Assembly (NCBI GenBank): GCA_002316295.1
Contig: DCDF01000031.1
Coordinates: 1 to 17,457, forward strand
Reading direction: 5' to 3'
Length of the DNA stretch: 17,457 nt
Source: Syntrophaceae bacterium UBA1062
GTDB taxonomy: Bacteria > Desulfobacterota > Desulfomonilia > UBA1062
Position numbers and translations under genes: made by a program. Positions 1 to 9,200 of the stretch are shown piece after piece. Positions within the stretch are counted from its first letter, which is position 1. Each line of letters starts with the position of its first letter. The notes under the pieces are model-generated. The model saw only the letters and a program-made list of their open reading frames with translations. It had not been told where the DNA came from and made no database searches.

Positions 1-391
1 GTATCCAGTCGGAGGTGATGCTCCTGATGTCCGAGTCCACAACGGCGCATACCTTGACATTGAGCCGGTCCGCAGCCTCGAACACCGATCGCAGGGCGGA
101 GCCTTTGCCGCCCGGGCCGCGGTAGATGGAGATGAGCTTTTCCTGCCAGGGCTTGATCTGAAATTCCCTCGCGACTTCCCGTGAATCGTCGGTGGAGCCG
201 CCGTCGGCGATGAAAATCACGCTCCGCCTGTCGCGGTAATGCTTGTCGAGCCCGTGGGTCACCATCTGAATGACATGGGCTATAGTGCTTTCGTTATTGT
301 AGCAGGGAATGCCGATCAGGATATCCGCCGCCCCGATTTCCTCAATCCTCTTGGCTGCATAGCCCCGAAGCGCCGTATTGTAATTGAGCAT
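1..391 (-). CDS. Family 2 glycosyltransferase, N-terminal part (cut by window edge)
   Basis: This is the first 130 codons of a GT-A-fold glycosyltransferase that should transfer a sugar from a nucleotide-sugar donor in the cytoplasm. Visible landmarks are the opening strand ADILIGIPCYNNE (about residues 22-34), the DGGSTDDS motif (about 62-69), a basic loop YRGPGGKGSALR (about 88-99) and the DxD metal/nucleotide motif in VVDSDIRSIT near the cut. The GPGGKGSALR loop and DSD motif recall glucosyl-3-phosphoglycerate or mannosylglycerate synthase-like enzymes (GT2/GT81), but the acceptor cannot be told from this fragment. The ATG is preceded by a strong purine-rich ribosome site (GGAGGAAAGGAGAGGG). 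The C-terminus lies beyond position 1. Confidence 0.85.
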   Translation of the reverse strand, partial: MLNYNTALRGYAAKRIEEIGAADILIGIPCYNNESTIAHVIQMVTHGLDKHYRDRRSVIFIADGGSTDDSREVAREFQIKPWQEKLISIYRGPGGKGSALRSVFEAADRLNVKVCAVVDSDIRSITSDWI

Positions 392-447
392 ACAACCCTC
401 TCCTTTCCTCCATTGCCGCCCTGTTCAAAGGCTCTGGCATTTCCTAG

Positions 448-475
448 AACATATACGGCACAGCGGGCGAGTCAA
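448..475 (-). promoter_or_regulatory. Putative sigma-70 promoter for the glycosyltransferase
   Basis: Reading the minus strand, TTGACT (470-475) and TATGTT (448-453) are separated by 16 bases and lie about 60 bases upstream of the glycosyltransferase start codon. The match is 5/6 and 4/6 to consensus. It sits in the gap after citrate synthase, so the two genes are probably transcribed separately. Confidence 0.4.
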
Positions 476-592
476 CAGGAAATTGGGCCAGCCAGCGGCA
501 ATCCTGGGCCGGGACAGGATATAAGGCGTGATAACTCAGCGTCTTATGCCGCATTCTCATCCTTGAATCGAATATCTCCGGAATGCCTTTTC

Positions 593-1954
593 CTATGCAG
601 CAGCCTTATCCCGTTCGGCAAGCGGCACATAGGAACTCTCCGCCGCAAGGGACGATACATAGGCAGGCCGCATGATCCTGTTCTGGATGAGCTGCTCGAT
701 CCGGTGCGCCGACCATCCCACGACCCTCGACATGGCGAAGATCGGGGTGTAGAGCTCCATGGGAATGCCCATGAGCTTGTAGATGAATCCGGAGTAGAAG
801 TCCACGTTCACGCAGATATCCGCACCCCGGCGCTCACGGAACAGCTCTTTCGCCGTTTCCTCCACCAGGCAGTACAGGGCGTACTCGTGGCTCAGATTCC
901 TCATGCGTGCGAACTCCTGCGCCTTCTCCTTCAGGAGCACGGCCCGCGGGTCCGAGATGGTATACACCGCATGCCCCATGCCGTAGATCTTGCCCGAGCG
1001 GTCATGGCCCTTGCCGTCGAGGATGCGGGCCAGACAGGCTTTCACCTCGTCCCTGTCCTGCCAGTCCCGGACCTCCTTCTTGATGCTCTTCATCATCTTC
1101 ATCACCGACTCGTTGGCGCCTCCGTGGAGGTATCCGCTCAGGGACGCAATGCCGGAACATATGGCCATATACGTGTTCGCTCCGCTGGAAGAGACCGCAC
1201 GAACCGTGAATGTGGAGTTGTTGCCACCCCCGTGCTCCGCGTGGAGGATGAGGCACAGGTCGAACAGCTCGGCTTCGAACCGGGAGGGCTTCTTTCCTCT
1301 GAGCATGTAGAGAAAATTCTCGGCTGTGGAGAGGTACGGGTCCGGCTTGATAATGCTCAGGTTCGATCCGTTGCGGTATCGCATGACGTTGTAATTGTAC
1401 GCCACGATGGTAGGAAACTTGGCGATGAGGTTGATGCACCGGTTGGTCTCGTCACGCAAGTCAGTGGACTCGGGGTTGCTGTCGCACCGGCTCAGATGTG
1501 AGACCACAGAGTGCAGGGCATACATCTGGTTCTCGTTCTCGCCCTCCTGCATGAGAATGCTTCGCTCGAGCTTGGTGAGCGCCCTCCTCCTGGCAAGTGT
1601 CGAGCTGAACCGCTCCAGGTCATTGGCAGTCGGGAGCTCGCCGGTCAGGAGGAGGTAGGTTACCTCATCGAACCCAAAACGGCCTTCCTGGTAGATTCCG
1701 CTGACGAGATCGCGCACATCGTACCCGCAGTAGAGCAGTCTGCCCTCGACCGGAGTCACCACGTGTCCGCCGCTGTGCGGGGCGGGATTCTTCTCGTAGC
1801 CCACCACCATGCCTTTGGAGGTGATGCCCACCACCACTCCAGAGCCGTCTGCATTTCGCAGCCCGAGCTTTATGTCCTTTGCCTTGATCAGCTCCGGCGA
1901 CACCTGATCATGATATTTTGCCAACTCGTCGATTTTGAGTAAAATTTCTTCCAT
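593..1954 (-). CDS. Citrate synthase
   Basis: A 453-residue citrate synthase family protein that condenses acetyl-CoA and oxaloacetate to citrate, the entry step of the TCA cycle. The substrate-binding segment HAEHGGGNNSTFTVR is at about 238-252. The expected catalytic triad is visible: His277 in LHGGANES, His328 in GMGHAVYTISDPRA and Asp385 in NVDFYSGF. It is longer than E. coli GltA (about 427 residues), with an N-terminal extension of roughly 60 residues before the HVVTPVEGRLLYCGYD segment. A 2-methylcitrate synthase activity cannot be excluded from motifs alone. The ATG has AGGGAGAG upstream and an AT-rich promoter region behind it. No recognisable partner genes (aconitase, prpB) are adjacent. 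Confidence 0.95.
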   Translation of the reverse strand: MEEILLKIDELAKYHDQVSPELIKAKDIKLGLRNADGSGVVVGITSKGMVVGYEKNPAPHSGGHVVTPVEGRLLYCGYDVRDLVSGIYQEGRFGFDEVTYLLLTGELPTANDLERFSSTLARRRALTKLERSILMQEGENENQMYALHSVVSHLSRCDSNPESTDLRDETNRCINLIAKFPTIVAYNYNVMRYRNGSNLSIIKPDPYLSTAENFLYMLRGKKPSRFEAELFDLCLILHAEHGGGNNSTFTVRAVSSSGANTYMAICSGIASLSGYLHGGANESVMKMMKSIKKEVRDWQDRDEVKACLARILDGKGHDRSGKIYGMGHAVYTISDPRAVLLKEKAQEFARMRNLSHEYALYCLVEETAKELFRERRGADICVNVDFYSGFIYKLMGIPMELYTPIFAMSRVVGWSAHRIEQLIQNRIMRPAYVSSLAAESSYVPLAERDKAAA

Positions 1955-2004
1955 AAAACTCTCCCTGCAGCAAAAAGATCTGATATCTGAACGATGAACA
2001 ATGA

Positions 2005-2033
2005 AATATATAATTTTATCTAAGATGAATCAA
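2005..2033 (-). promoter_or_regulatory. Putative sigma-70 promoter for citrate synthase
   Basis: On the minus strand TTGATT (2028-2033) and TATATT (2005-2010) are spaced by exactly 17 bases in a markedly AT-rich stretch about 50 bases upstream of the citrate synthase ATG. The -10 box matches consensus at 5/6 positions and the -35 at 4/6. Confidence 0.5.
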
Positions 2034-2056
2034 GTTTTCATTCGATTATTTATATA

Positions 2057-2098
2057 ATGAAAACCCCGTTCATCCCATGGAAAACAGGGCGAACGGGG
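2057..2098 (-). terminator. Rho-independent terminator after the omptin-like gene
   Basis: The arms CCCCGTTC (2064-2071) and GAACGGGG (2091-2098) form a GC-rich 8-bp stem. On the minus strand it is followed directly by TTTT and an AT-rich run. It lies about 30 bases beyond the stop codon of the omptin-like gene and closes the tamB-Omp85-omptin transcription unit. Downstream of it comes the citrate synthase promoter. Confidence 0.8.
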
Positions 2099-2129
2099 CA
2101 TGTCGGCCGTCTGCTTCTCTGTGCGGAAT

Positions 2130-3188
2130 TCAGCGGGAAAGGCCGAAACGGTACCTCACGTTGAAGGTGAAAAGCGCCTGCCTGGCAGTGATTTTCTCGT
2201 CCGTGGTCCAGAACTCGTCCCCCCAGAAGGCCTCGCCGTCGGTGCCCGCGTATACGACATTGTCCTGTTCTCCCGACGTGCGGATGAAGAGGTAATCCAT
2301 GAGGACGCCCACGCTCCAGCGGCTGGTGATGTCGTAACGGATGTCGGCCCGCGCCTTCAGGGCGTTTCCGGTGCATTTGCCTTCCGCGTAGATCGGGCCT
2401 GGCGTCCTGAGCAGATGCACGTCCTCGTCTCTTACCGTCACAAATGGAGAAAACCCGGCGCTCAGGGCGATGCCCAGCCTTTGGCTGCTTCCCGCAAGAG
2501 TGAATTCGGCATACGGGATGGAGTAGCTCACGTCATAGGTGATCCCCACGGCTCCGTCGCCGTTGTAATCATACCCGGGAATGCCCGAAGGCGACCACTG
2601 GCGGATGAGTCTGCACTCGTATTCGAATGCGCGGTGCTCGTAACCGAGCCCGAAGTATCCCCGGACGGTCCCCCTGTCACTGGTATCGTACGGACTCCTG
2701 TAGTGATGAGTGAAGAGCTCGTAGTCGATCTTTGCCTCCCAGATGAGCGCGTTCACCTCTGTTTTGCTCTTGGACTCGATGTCAAGGGCGTACCAGGTGT
2801 GCTCGCCGTCGGTCCATTCATAGACATACCAGCCGGGGCCCTCATCGCCGTCTTCATCCCAGAACGGTATGCCCCAGTCGTAATCCCTCATGTTTCCGGC
2901 CTTGTCGTCGATATTCACTCTCACCCCGCCGGAGAGCGCCCACCTGCCCGCCGCGACCCGGGCGTCGAGAGACGCGACCCATACCCCCAGGAGAAACTCG
3001 AGCCTGCTGATCGGGAAATACGGCTCGCGTCCCCACGGATCCAGCTCTGCGGGAGCATCGCCGATCTCATAGGTATTGTCGCCTATGAGATAGCCTGCAC
3101 CTGGTGTGATTTCGAATTCCACACGGGAGTAGGCGGTGGATCCCATACACAAAAACATGGCGAACAGCAGCACACAGCATCTTTTCAC
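2130..3188 (-). CDS. Omptin-family outer-membrane protease
   Basis: A 352-residue secreted beta-barrel protein resembling the omptins (OmpT/Pla, MEROPS A26), surface endopeptidases of Gram-negative outer membranes. It starts with a signal peptide (KRCCVLLFAMFLCMGSTAYS). The segment AGNMRDYDWG aligns with GGNMVDQDWM of OmpT and keeps both active-site aspartates (Asp102 and Asp104). EWTDGEHT aligns with the following TWTDESRHP. The Asp-His pair of OmpT (D-x-H) is matched by DEDVH (Asp256, His258). Alternating amphipathic strands continue to the end. It is longer than OmpT (317 residues with signal). I chose GTG at 3188 because GGGGAG sits about 9 bases upstream; another in-frame GTG lies at 3218. 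It lies 213 bases after the Omp85 gene, so cotranscription is possible but unproven. Confidence 0.8.
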   Translation of the reverse strand: MKRCCVLLFAMFLCMGSTAYSRVEFEITPGAGYLIGDNTYEIGDAPAELDPWGREPYFPISRLEFLLGVWVASLDARVAAGRWALSGGVRVNIDDKAGNMRDYDWGIPFWDEDGDEGPGWYVYEWTDGEHTWYALDIESKSKTEVNALIWEAKIDYELFTHHYRSPYDTSDRGTVRGYFGLGYEHRAFEYECRLIRQWSPSGIPGYDYNGDGAVGITYDVSYSIPYAEFTLAGSSQRLGIALSAGFSPFVTVRDEDVHLLRTPGPIYAEGKCTGNALKARADIRYDITSRWSVGVLMDYLFIRTSGEQDNVVYAGTDGEAFWGDEFWTTDEKITARQALFTFNVRYRFGLSR

Positions 3189-3401
3189 GCAGACGTCTCC
3201 CCGGAAAGGTATTTCCACCGGTATCGGCCGGAGACGGCGATTTCTTGAACGCCGGCCTCCCCGGCTGCATGCCCCGGATCACAAATCATTCTCATGCCCG
3301 GGTACAGGCCGCGCCCGCTATGCGTGGCAGGAATTCACGGGGATTCATGTCATCGGCGGAATCGCCTGTTCGCGGGAAATTGGTTTCTGATCCGGTGGTT
3401 T

Positions 3402-6227
3402 TCAGAATGCGTACCCGATGGAGAAATGCCACCGGTAGGGGTCTTCGTCCGGTTCGGGGTCTATCTTGCGTCCGTAGAGGAGGCCCACAGGGCCGATGGG
3501 AGTGATGTAGCGCAGCCCCGCCCCGTAGGAGAAGCGGGTGTTGTCTGTCACCGGCTCCACGAACGTCCTGCGTATGGTCCCGGTGTCGAAGAAGAGCGCG
3601 AGCTCCAGATTGTATCCCATCGCATAGCGTATCTCGGTCTGAGTCGCCAGAGACATGCGGCCGCCCACGGGGTCTCCGTCTGCGTCAAGCAGCAGCCTGT
3701 TCTCGTCGAATCCTCTGACATCGAGGGTTCCGCCCAGATAAAAGAGCTGGTCCTCTGGCACGAAATCCGAGCCGCCGTACGATGTGATATACCCCGCCCG
3801 GCCGCTGAAGGCCAGGGTGACGTTCTCCAGGGGCGTCACATAGGCGCTGGCAATGAGTGAGTACCTGAGAAAATCGTCCAGGTCGTCCTGAAGGCCGTTC
3901 GATATATCGACAAAAAAGGTGGCGAACCATCCCCTCGTGGGGCGCGTGAACGAGTCTCTCGTGTCATAGGTGATACTCGGCGTGACAACGAGCACATTCC
4001 GCGGATCGAGGCGGTCCTCGTCCATCTCTTCGAGATCTTCGAACACAATGTCGTCGTCGGAGAGATCCCTCTGCTCGTATCTGAAATTGAGCGAGGCGAA
4101 CGACACGTCGCTTATGGGCGAAACAAAGCCCAGCGTGGAGCCGAAGGTTTCCACCTCGAACTCCTGGTTGAAGGGCTCCTTTCTTTCGTAGAACAGGTTG
4201 TAGATGCTCGTGATGCGGGTGCCGAACACCCTCGGCGATCGCAGCCCCAGCTCGTAGCGCTCTCCGGTCTGGCTGACCTCGGCATCCGCCCACAACTCCC
4301 GGTTCAGCCCCAGCACATTCCGGTCGCCCACACGCGCGCTCCCGTACAATCCAAGGTTGTTTTCATACCCCAGTGATGTCTGAACGTAATAAGGTTCCCT
4401 CTCCTCGAGGTTGGCAAGCAGGATCACATCGTCCCTCATCTCCCGCAGGCCCAATGTCCTGTATCGAATAGTCTGGAAAATGCCCATCCGTCTGATCTCA
4501 TTCTGGCCCTGGATCATTTCCTGCAGAGAGAACGGGTCGCCCGGGTCCATTTGAAACTCTCTGTCGAGTATCCGCTTCTTTGTCCGGAAATTGCCGCTGA
4601 AATAGGTCCTCCCCATGCGCACCAGAGGGCCCTCATTTACCGTAAAACTCACCGCCGCGAGCGTTCGCTCCCGGTTGTAGACCACCGAGCCCTCGACTCT
4701 CACATGGGGATATCCCTGCTCGGAGATCATGGCCGCGAGCGTCCTCTCGTCTCTCTGCAGGACAAAAGGCCGGAGCGGATCCCCCGGGGCGGTCATCACG
4801 GACGATCGGGCCTGGTTCTCCGAGATGACGCTCAGTCCCTCGAAACCGACCGAAGACACTATGGTCCGGGGGCCTTCCTCGATGGTGAGGACAACGGTTA
4901 CCCCGCTGCTTTCATCATCCTGCAGAACCTCGCTGCGTACCTGTACCATGCCGAACCCTTCCTGCTGGTAGAACGATTGGAGCGCACGGACATCCTGCTT
5001 GAGAACATCATCGACGAAGAGTCTCTTTCCGATCAGGGGTATTCTCCTGTCGCCGGTCTCGATCTGATCCAGGAGCCTGTCGTCGTCGAATGACTGATTG
5101 CCTTGAAACCGCACGGACTCGACAGTCGCCTGCCGCCCCTCATTGATCACGATGGTGACGAGTCTCTCCTCATCGGCCCCCGAGCCCCGCACCTCTTCCT
5201 CCGCCGTGACCTGAACATCCGGATATCCGTTCTCGCGGTAGAGATTGCGGATGTTTCTGATGCTTCTTCTCAAGCCGGTGCCCCGCGCGTTGCCCTCATC
5301 CGAAATTACGATCCGGTTTCTGATCGTCCGCGTCCAGAATTCGTCATTGCCGGTAATGGAGATATCGTAGCGCGGTCCTTCGGTTACGGCGACTATCACG
5401 TCGACCTCTCCGGTTCGGGGGTTCTTCCGGACCGTATAGGCCGTATCCGCCTCGGCGTACCCTCTTCTCCAGTAGTATGAAGCGAGGCCGCGGACATCCT
5501 CTTCGAGCCTGCTCTCCTGGAAACGCCCGGCGGTGCCCGGGTACAGGGAATCCCACCAGACGCCCAGCCTCGTCTTGATCCATGCATCGGTGAAATTCCG
5601 GTTGCCCCGTATTCTCAGGGAGTCGAGAGCATAGTAGGCCCCCTTGTCGATCTCCACCTCGAGCTTCACCGAGGCGTCTTCATCGCTTTGGATGACACGT
5701 ATACTCACCCGGGGGTCGATGAATCCCTCGGTGAGAATATACTCACGGATGAGCCGTGCCTGCTCCTGAGGCAGGCCGGGCACCAGATAGTCGCCGACAT
5801 AGGCGGTCATGGCCCTGACAATGTCCCGCCGAAACAGGGGATGCTGCCCTCTGATGTCGATCTCCCTGATGACGAGATACGGTTTGAGCCTCATGATCAC
5901 GCCGACCCCGTCCGGTCCGGGCACGGCCTCAGCCTCGACGCTCTCGAATCTCCCGCTGAATTTCAGGACCGACACCGCCTTGTCGAGGATCTCGTCTGTA
6001 AAGATTCCTCCTGGATGGAGATCGGTGAGATCACGGGCAAGGGAGATGATCTGTCCGGTCTCGCCGGGATAGTCACGGATATCGAAGACGACCTCCGAAA
6101 TACGCCGAGGCCCGTCGGAGGGGGTATCATGGCCTCCGGTGTCCTGCGCGGCTGCACCGGAATGCGCGAAGACCAGCAAGAGCAGCATGAAAGAGAGTGC
6201 TCCCTGCAAGTACTTCCTCACGATCAT
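3402..6227 (-). CDS. Omp85-family outer-membrane assembly protein with about seven POTRA repeats (TamA/BamA-like)
   Basis: A 941-residue protein with a signal peptide (about 1-27), a long periplasmic arm and a C-terminal 16-strand-type barrel (about 612-941). I count seven POTRA-like units, beginning near residues 41, 118, 200, 286, 367, 454 and 534, each opening with a strand such as LDSLRIRGNRNF and closing with a VxEGP/INEG/NEGP turn. The barrel has the family VRGF lock motif (about 838-841) and ends in an aromatic beta-signal (WHFSIGYAF). TamA has three POTRAs and BamA five, so this is a long-armed member. The gene starts 9 bases after the tamB stop with the ribosome site AGGAGG in the gap, so the two are surely cotranscribed. 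That pairing argues for a TamA role, although a BamA role in this organism cannot be excluded. Confidence 0.92.
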   Translation of the reverse strand: MIVRKYLQGALSFMLLLLVFAHSGAAAQDTGGHDTPSDGPRRISEVVFDIRDYPGETGQIISLARDLTDLHPGGIFTDEILDKAVSVLKFSGRFESVEAEAVPGPDGVGVIMRLKPYLVIREIDIRGQHPLFRRDIVRAMTAYVGDYLVPGLPQEQARLIREYILTEGFIDPRVSIRVIQSDEDASVKLEVEIDKGAYYALDSLRIRGNRNFTDAWIKTRLGVWWDSLYPGTAGRFQESRLEEDVRGLASYYWRRGYAEADTAYTVRKNPRTGEVDVIVAVTEGPRYDISITGNDEFWTRTIRNRIVISDEGNARGTGLRRSIRNIRNLYRENGYPDVQVTAEEEVRGSGADEERLVTIVINEGRQATVESVRFQGNQSFDDDRLLDQIETGDRRIPLIGKRLFVDDVLKQDVRALQSFYQQEGFGMVQVRSEVLQDDESSGVTVVLTIEEGPRTIVSSVGFEGLSVISENQARSSVMTAPGDPLRPFVLQRDERTLAAMISEQGYPHVRVEGSVVYNRERTLAAVSFTVNEGPLVRMGRTYFSGNFRTKKRILDREFQMDPGDPFSLQEMIQGQNEIRRMGIFQTIRYRTLGLREMRDDVILLANLEEREPYYVQTSLGYENNLGLYGSARVGDRNVLGLNRELWADAEVSQTGERYELGLRSPRVFGTRITSIYNLFYERKEPFNQEFEVETFGSTLGFVSPISDVSFASLNFRYEQRDLSDDDIVFEDLEEMDEDRLDPRNVLVVTPSITYDTRDSFTRPTRGWFATFFVDISNGLQDDLDDFLRYSLIASAYVTPLENVTLAFSGRAGYITSYGGSDFVPEDQLFYLGGTLDVRGFDENRLLLDADGDPVGGRMSLATQTEIRYAMGYNLELALFFDTGTIRRTFVEPVTDNTRFSYGAGLRYITPIGPVGLLYGRKIDPEPDEDPYRWHFSIGYAF

Positions 6228-6236
6228 TTTCCTCCT

Positions 6237-9200
6237 CTAACGAAACTCGAGCCTGAACCGAAAATCCGCCCCGAACGCCCCTTTGTTGTCCTGGAACCCG
6301 TTGATCAGAAGATTCTCGAAGAATTTGTACTCCGCGATCGCCGTCCTAGTCGTCTCGCCGCTAGTCGTCTCGAGGGAATACTTCACGGTGAGCCTCCGGG
6401 TGAGCTCCTCGCCCACCGTGATCCTGATGTTCCCGGCAGCGCCGCCCGCCTCGGGAGAAACGGTCTCCAGCTCGAGAATATCGAGTCCCGTTGTCTCACG
6501 GAGCTCTTCGCCGTACGTACCGGCGAGGAGCTCGGCCAGCATGCTGGAAGGACTCCGGGGACCAAGGGCCCCCACCCCGGTGAGCTCGTCGGGCGTCCTG
6601 CCGGTGGCAAGCAGCGCGAGGATCGCGGCATCCTCGAGGGCAGGGTCGGATTGGAGGCGGATGTTCAGATTGTCGAACGGTCCTGAGACGGAAATGTATA
6701 TCATCCAGTCCCGCACCTGTCCCTGAGCCTGAAGGTCCACCGCGCCACTGGTGCGGTATGGATCTGCAAACTCGAGCACGCCAAGGGTGACGTCAAAGGT
6801 TCTCCTCTGGTAGGTGATAAAGCCTTCGATCACCGCCACCCTTCCGGTAATGACGGGGCTGTTCAGCGTTCCGCCTACCTGCAGGTCAGGGGCGATGCTG
6901 AGCTCGGCGAGATTGTTCTCTACGAGCACATCCCCCCTTTTGAGAATCGTCACATCGAGCTCAGCATTGCGCAGGTAGGGCAGGTCGAGAGGCTCGGACG
7001 CGGCGCCGGTCCGTTTTCCCCCGCCGATTATCCTCTGGCCGACCTCTGCGATGAGGTTCAATTGATGCTCTCGGTAATACAGGGCGTCGAGTATCGTGAT
7101 ATCGGCCTGCAGCAGGCTCTTGTCGGGCATGCCGGTGAGCGTTGCCCGTCCTTCAAGGACGAGGTCCATGGTCTCTGGGATGAGAACGGGCAGGGAACGT
7201 ACCTGAGCCTGGAGATTGATCCGGCCCGGCTTGAGATCTTCCAGGTCCATCCGTCCGCGGATATCGAAGTATCCCTGATCCAGCCTGCCTGTGAGGGTTT
7301 CGATGACAATGCCCTCTGCGCCGAGCGTGATGCGGCCGCGGACATCATGGATGAGCTGGTCGTTATAGGGAATCGGGTATCTGGCGCCTTCGATGAGCAC
7401 CTGACCCTCGATCCGGGGAGAAGAGAACGGTCCAACAGCCGATATGTCGAAGTCGGCGGTTCCGGTGATATCGGCAAGGTCCGGATCGATCAGCGCCGCG
7501 GCCTCGAGAGGGACTTTTCCCCGGGCGGTAAGGTCCAGGTGTCCATGGGCCGCGGCATCGGCCCTGATCGTCATGACGCCCTGCCCCGGAAGCTCGATCC
7601 TCGATTCGGGGATGATCAGGGTCCCCTCTTCATATCGAATCATGACGTCGCTTGCCCTCATGAGCTCTCTTTCCCTGAATCCGAGGTGTATTCCCGCGAT
7701 ATGCAGGGAAATATCGAGGTCCTCGAGGTCGGAGACGGCCCCGGTGATCTCGGCGCTCCCGCTCAATTTCCCCCGGAATTCGGGCCTGCCTGCAATTGCG
7801 AAGTACGGGGCGAGCTCGGTCTCTTCGAAATACGCCTGAATGTCCACCGTCTTTTTGCCCGGATCATACACGCCCTTGAAGACGAAATCGTTTTGCCCGG
7901 TGATGTCCACGACCCCTCCGGACATGGAGAGACCGATCGCGATATCGTTGAGGACCTGCCCCTGTACCACCGGGGATGCGACCCTCACTGTGGCCTCGAG
8001 CTGAGGCTCCTGAAGCGTTCCGCTTCCCGAGGCCTCGAACACCAGCCTCCCTCCGGTCACCTGGCTTCCCTGAAACGAGGTGAGCGCGCCGAGCATGATT
8101 CCTTCGGTAGAGAGCGAGAAGTCATACCTGTGATCTCCGTCCAGGTCTATTGACCCCGAGCCGGTTATGATCTGGCTCTCCCAGACCACTGCAGTGAGCG
8201 ACTGAAGCGCTATCCGCCTCCCCTTGAGCGCTCCCGCGGCGCTCACCTCCTGCAGAGCCTGGCCGGCCAGCGCGATATCCTTTCCGCCCGCCCGGAATGT
8301 TCCCCGCAGGTCATACAGGGTGCCGCCGATCAGCACGTGATATCCGAGAGCGCCTTCAGCCAGAGAGGTGAGCCCCTGGAGATTGAGTCTCTCGCCGGTT
8401 ATCTCGAAATCGAGCCGGGGATCGAACGGGCCCTTCCCTTCCGGAAGTTTCTCTGTGCTCCTGTTCCCGGACACGGCCCCGTCGTCTCGCAACGCCGCGG
8501 GCGGCACGGCTCTGCCTTCCTCGGCAAGACCGCCCTGAATGCGGACATTTCCCATATTGACGCCCCGGACGGTGATATCCTCGCCGGCGAGATCCACGAT
8601 CATGGATGGGGAGCCCAGGGTACCTCCCACACCGACGTCCCCGTTCAGGGTGCCTCCCATCCCTTCCTGAGCGATCAGCCGGTCGATCGCGACCGACCTC
8701 AGGCCGATATCGAGAGAAACCGGCATGTCAGGCTCCGGATCGAAGCCCTTCCGGAAGATCTTCAGCCCCCCTTTCACGGCCAGAGACGGACCGGCCTCGT
8801 TCATTCTCAGGGCCGTGAGGTTCAGCATCCCGCTCTCCTCGAGCCTGAGATCGGCCGAAACAGTGTCGATCAGGTACCCCCCCCACTCCAGGTTCTTCCC
8901 CTGAAGCGATCCCTCGGCAACCGGACTGTCCAGTGTCCCGGAAATCTCGGCCCGCGCGGCCAGCGTGCCCTTTGCCTGGATATCGAGCGGCTCCGCAATG
9001 GTTTCGATCTGCCGGATATCCACATTCACTGCGGCCCGGATGCCGCCGTCCGACAGGTTCAGCCGGCCCCTGACGTCCGCGCCGATATTCCCGGCAATGC
9101 CGCCTGCCGCCGCATACGTCAGGATCGGATAGTCGATACCGGCTTCGCCCCTGATATCGAGGGTGTCTGCGGGGATCGGAAAATCGGGCGGCATGCCTCT

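Noticed and set aside
239..1501. 420-codon plus-strand frame
   Set aside because: Runs across the glycosyltransferase start, a promoter gap and citrate synthase antisense; no domain and no start signal.
2100..3248. Long open frame on the plus strand opposite the omptin-like gene
   Set aside because: It lies wholly opposite a protein with signal peptide, active-site motifs and terminator; its composition is what the antisense of GC-rich coding DNA gives.
7062..8153. Long plus-strand open frames opposite tamB (also 8337-9359)
   Set aside because: Antisense shadows of a well-supported 1406-codon gene; no ribosome sites or recognisable domains.
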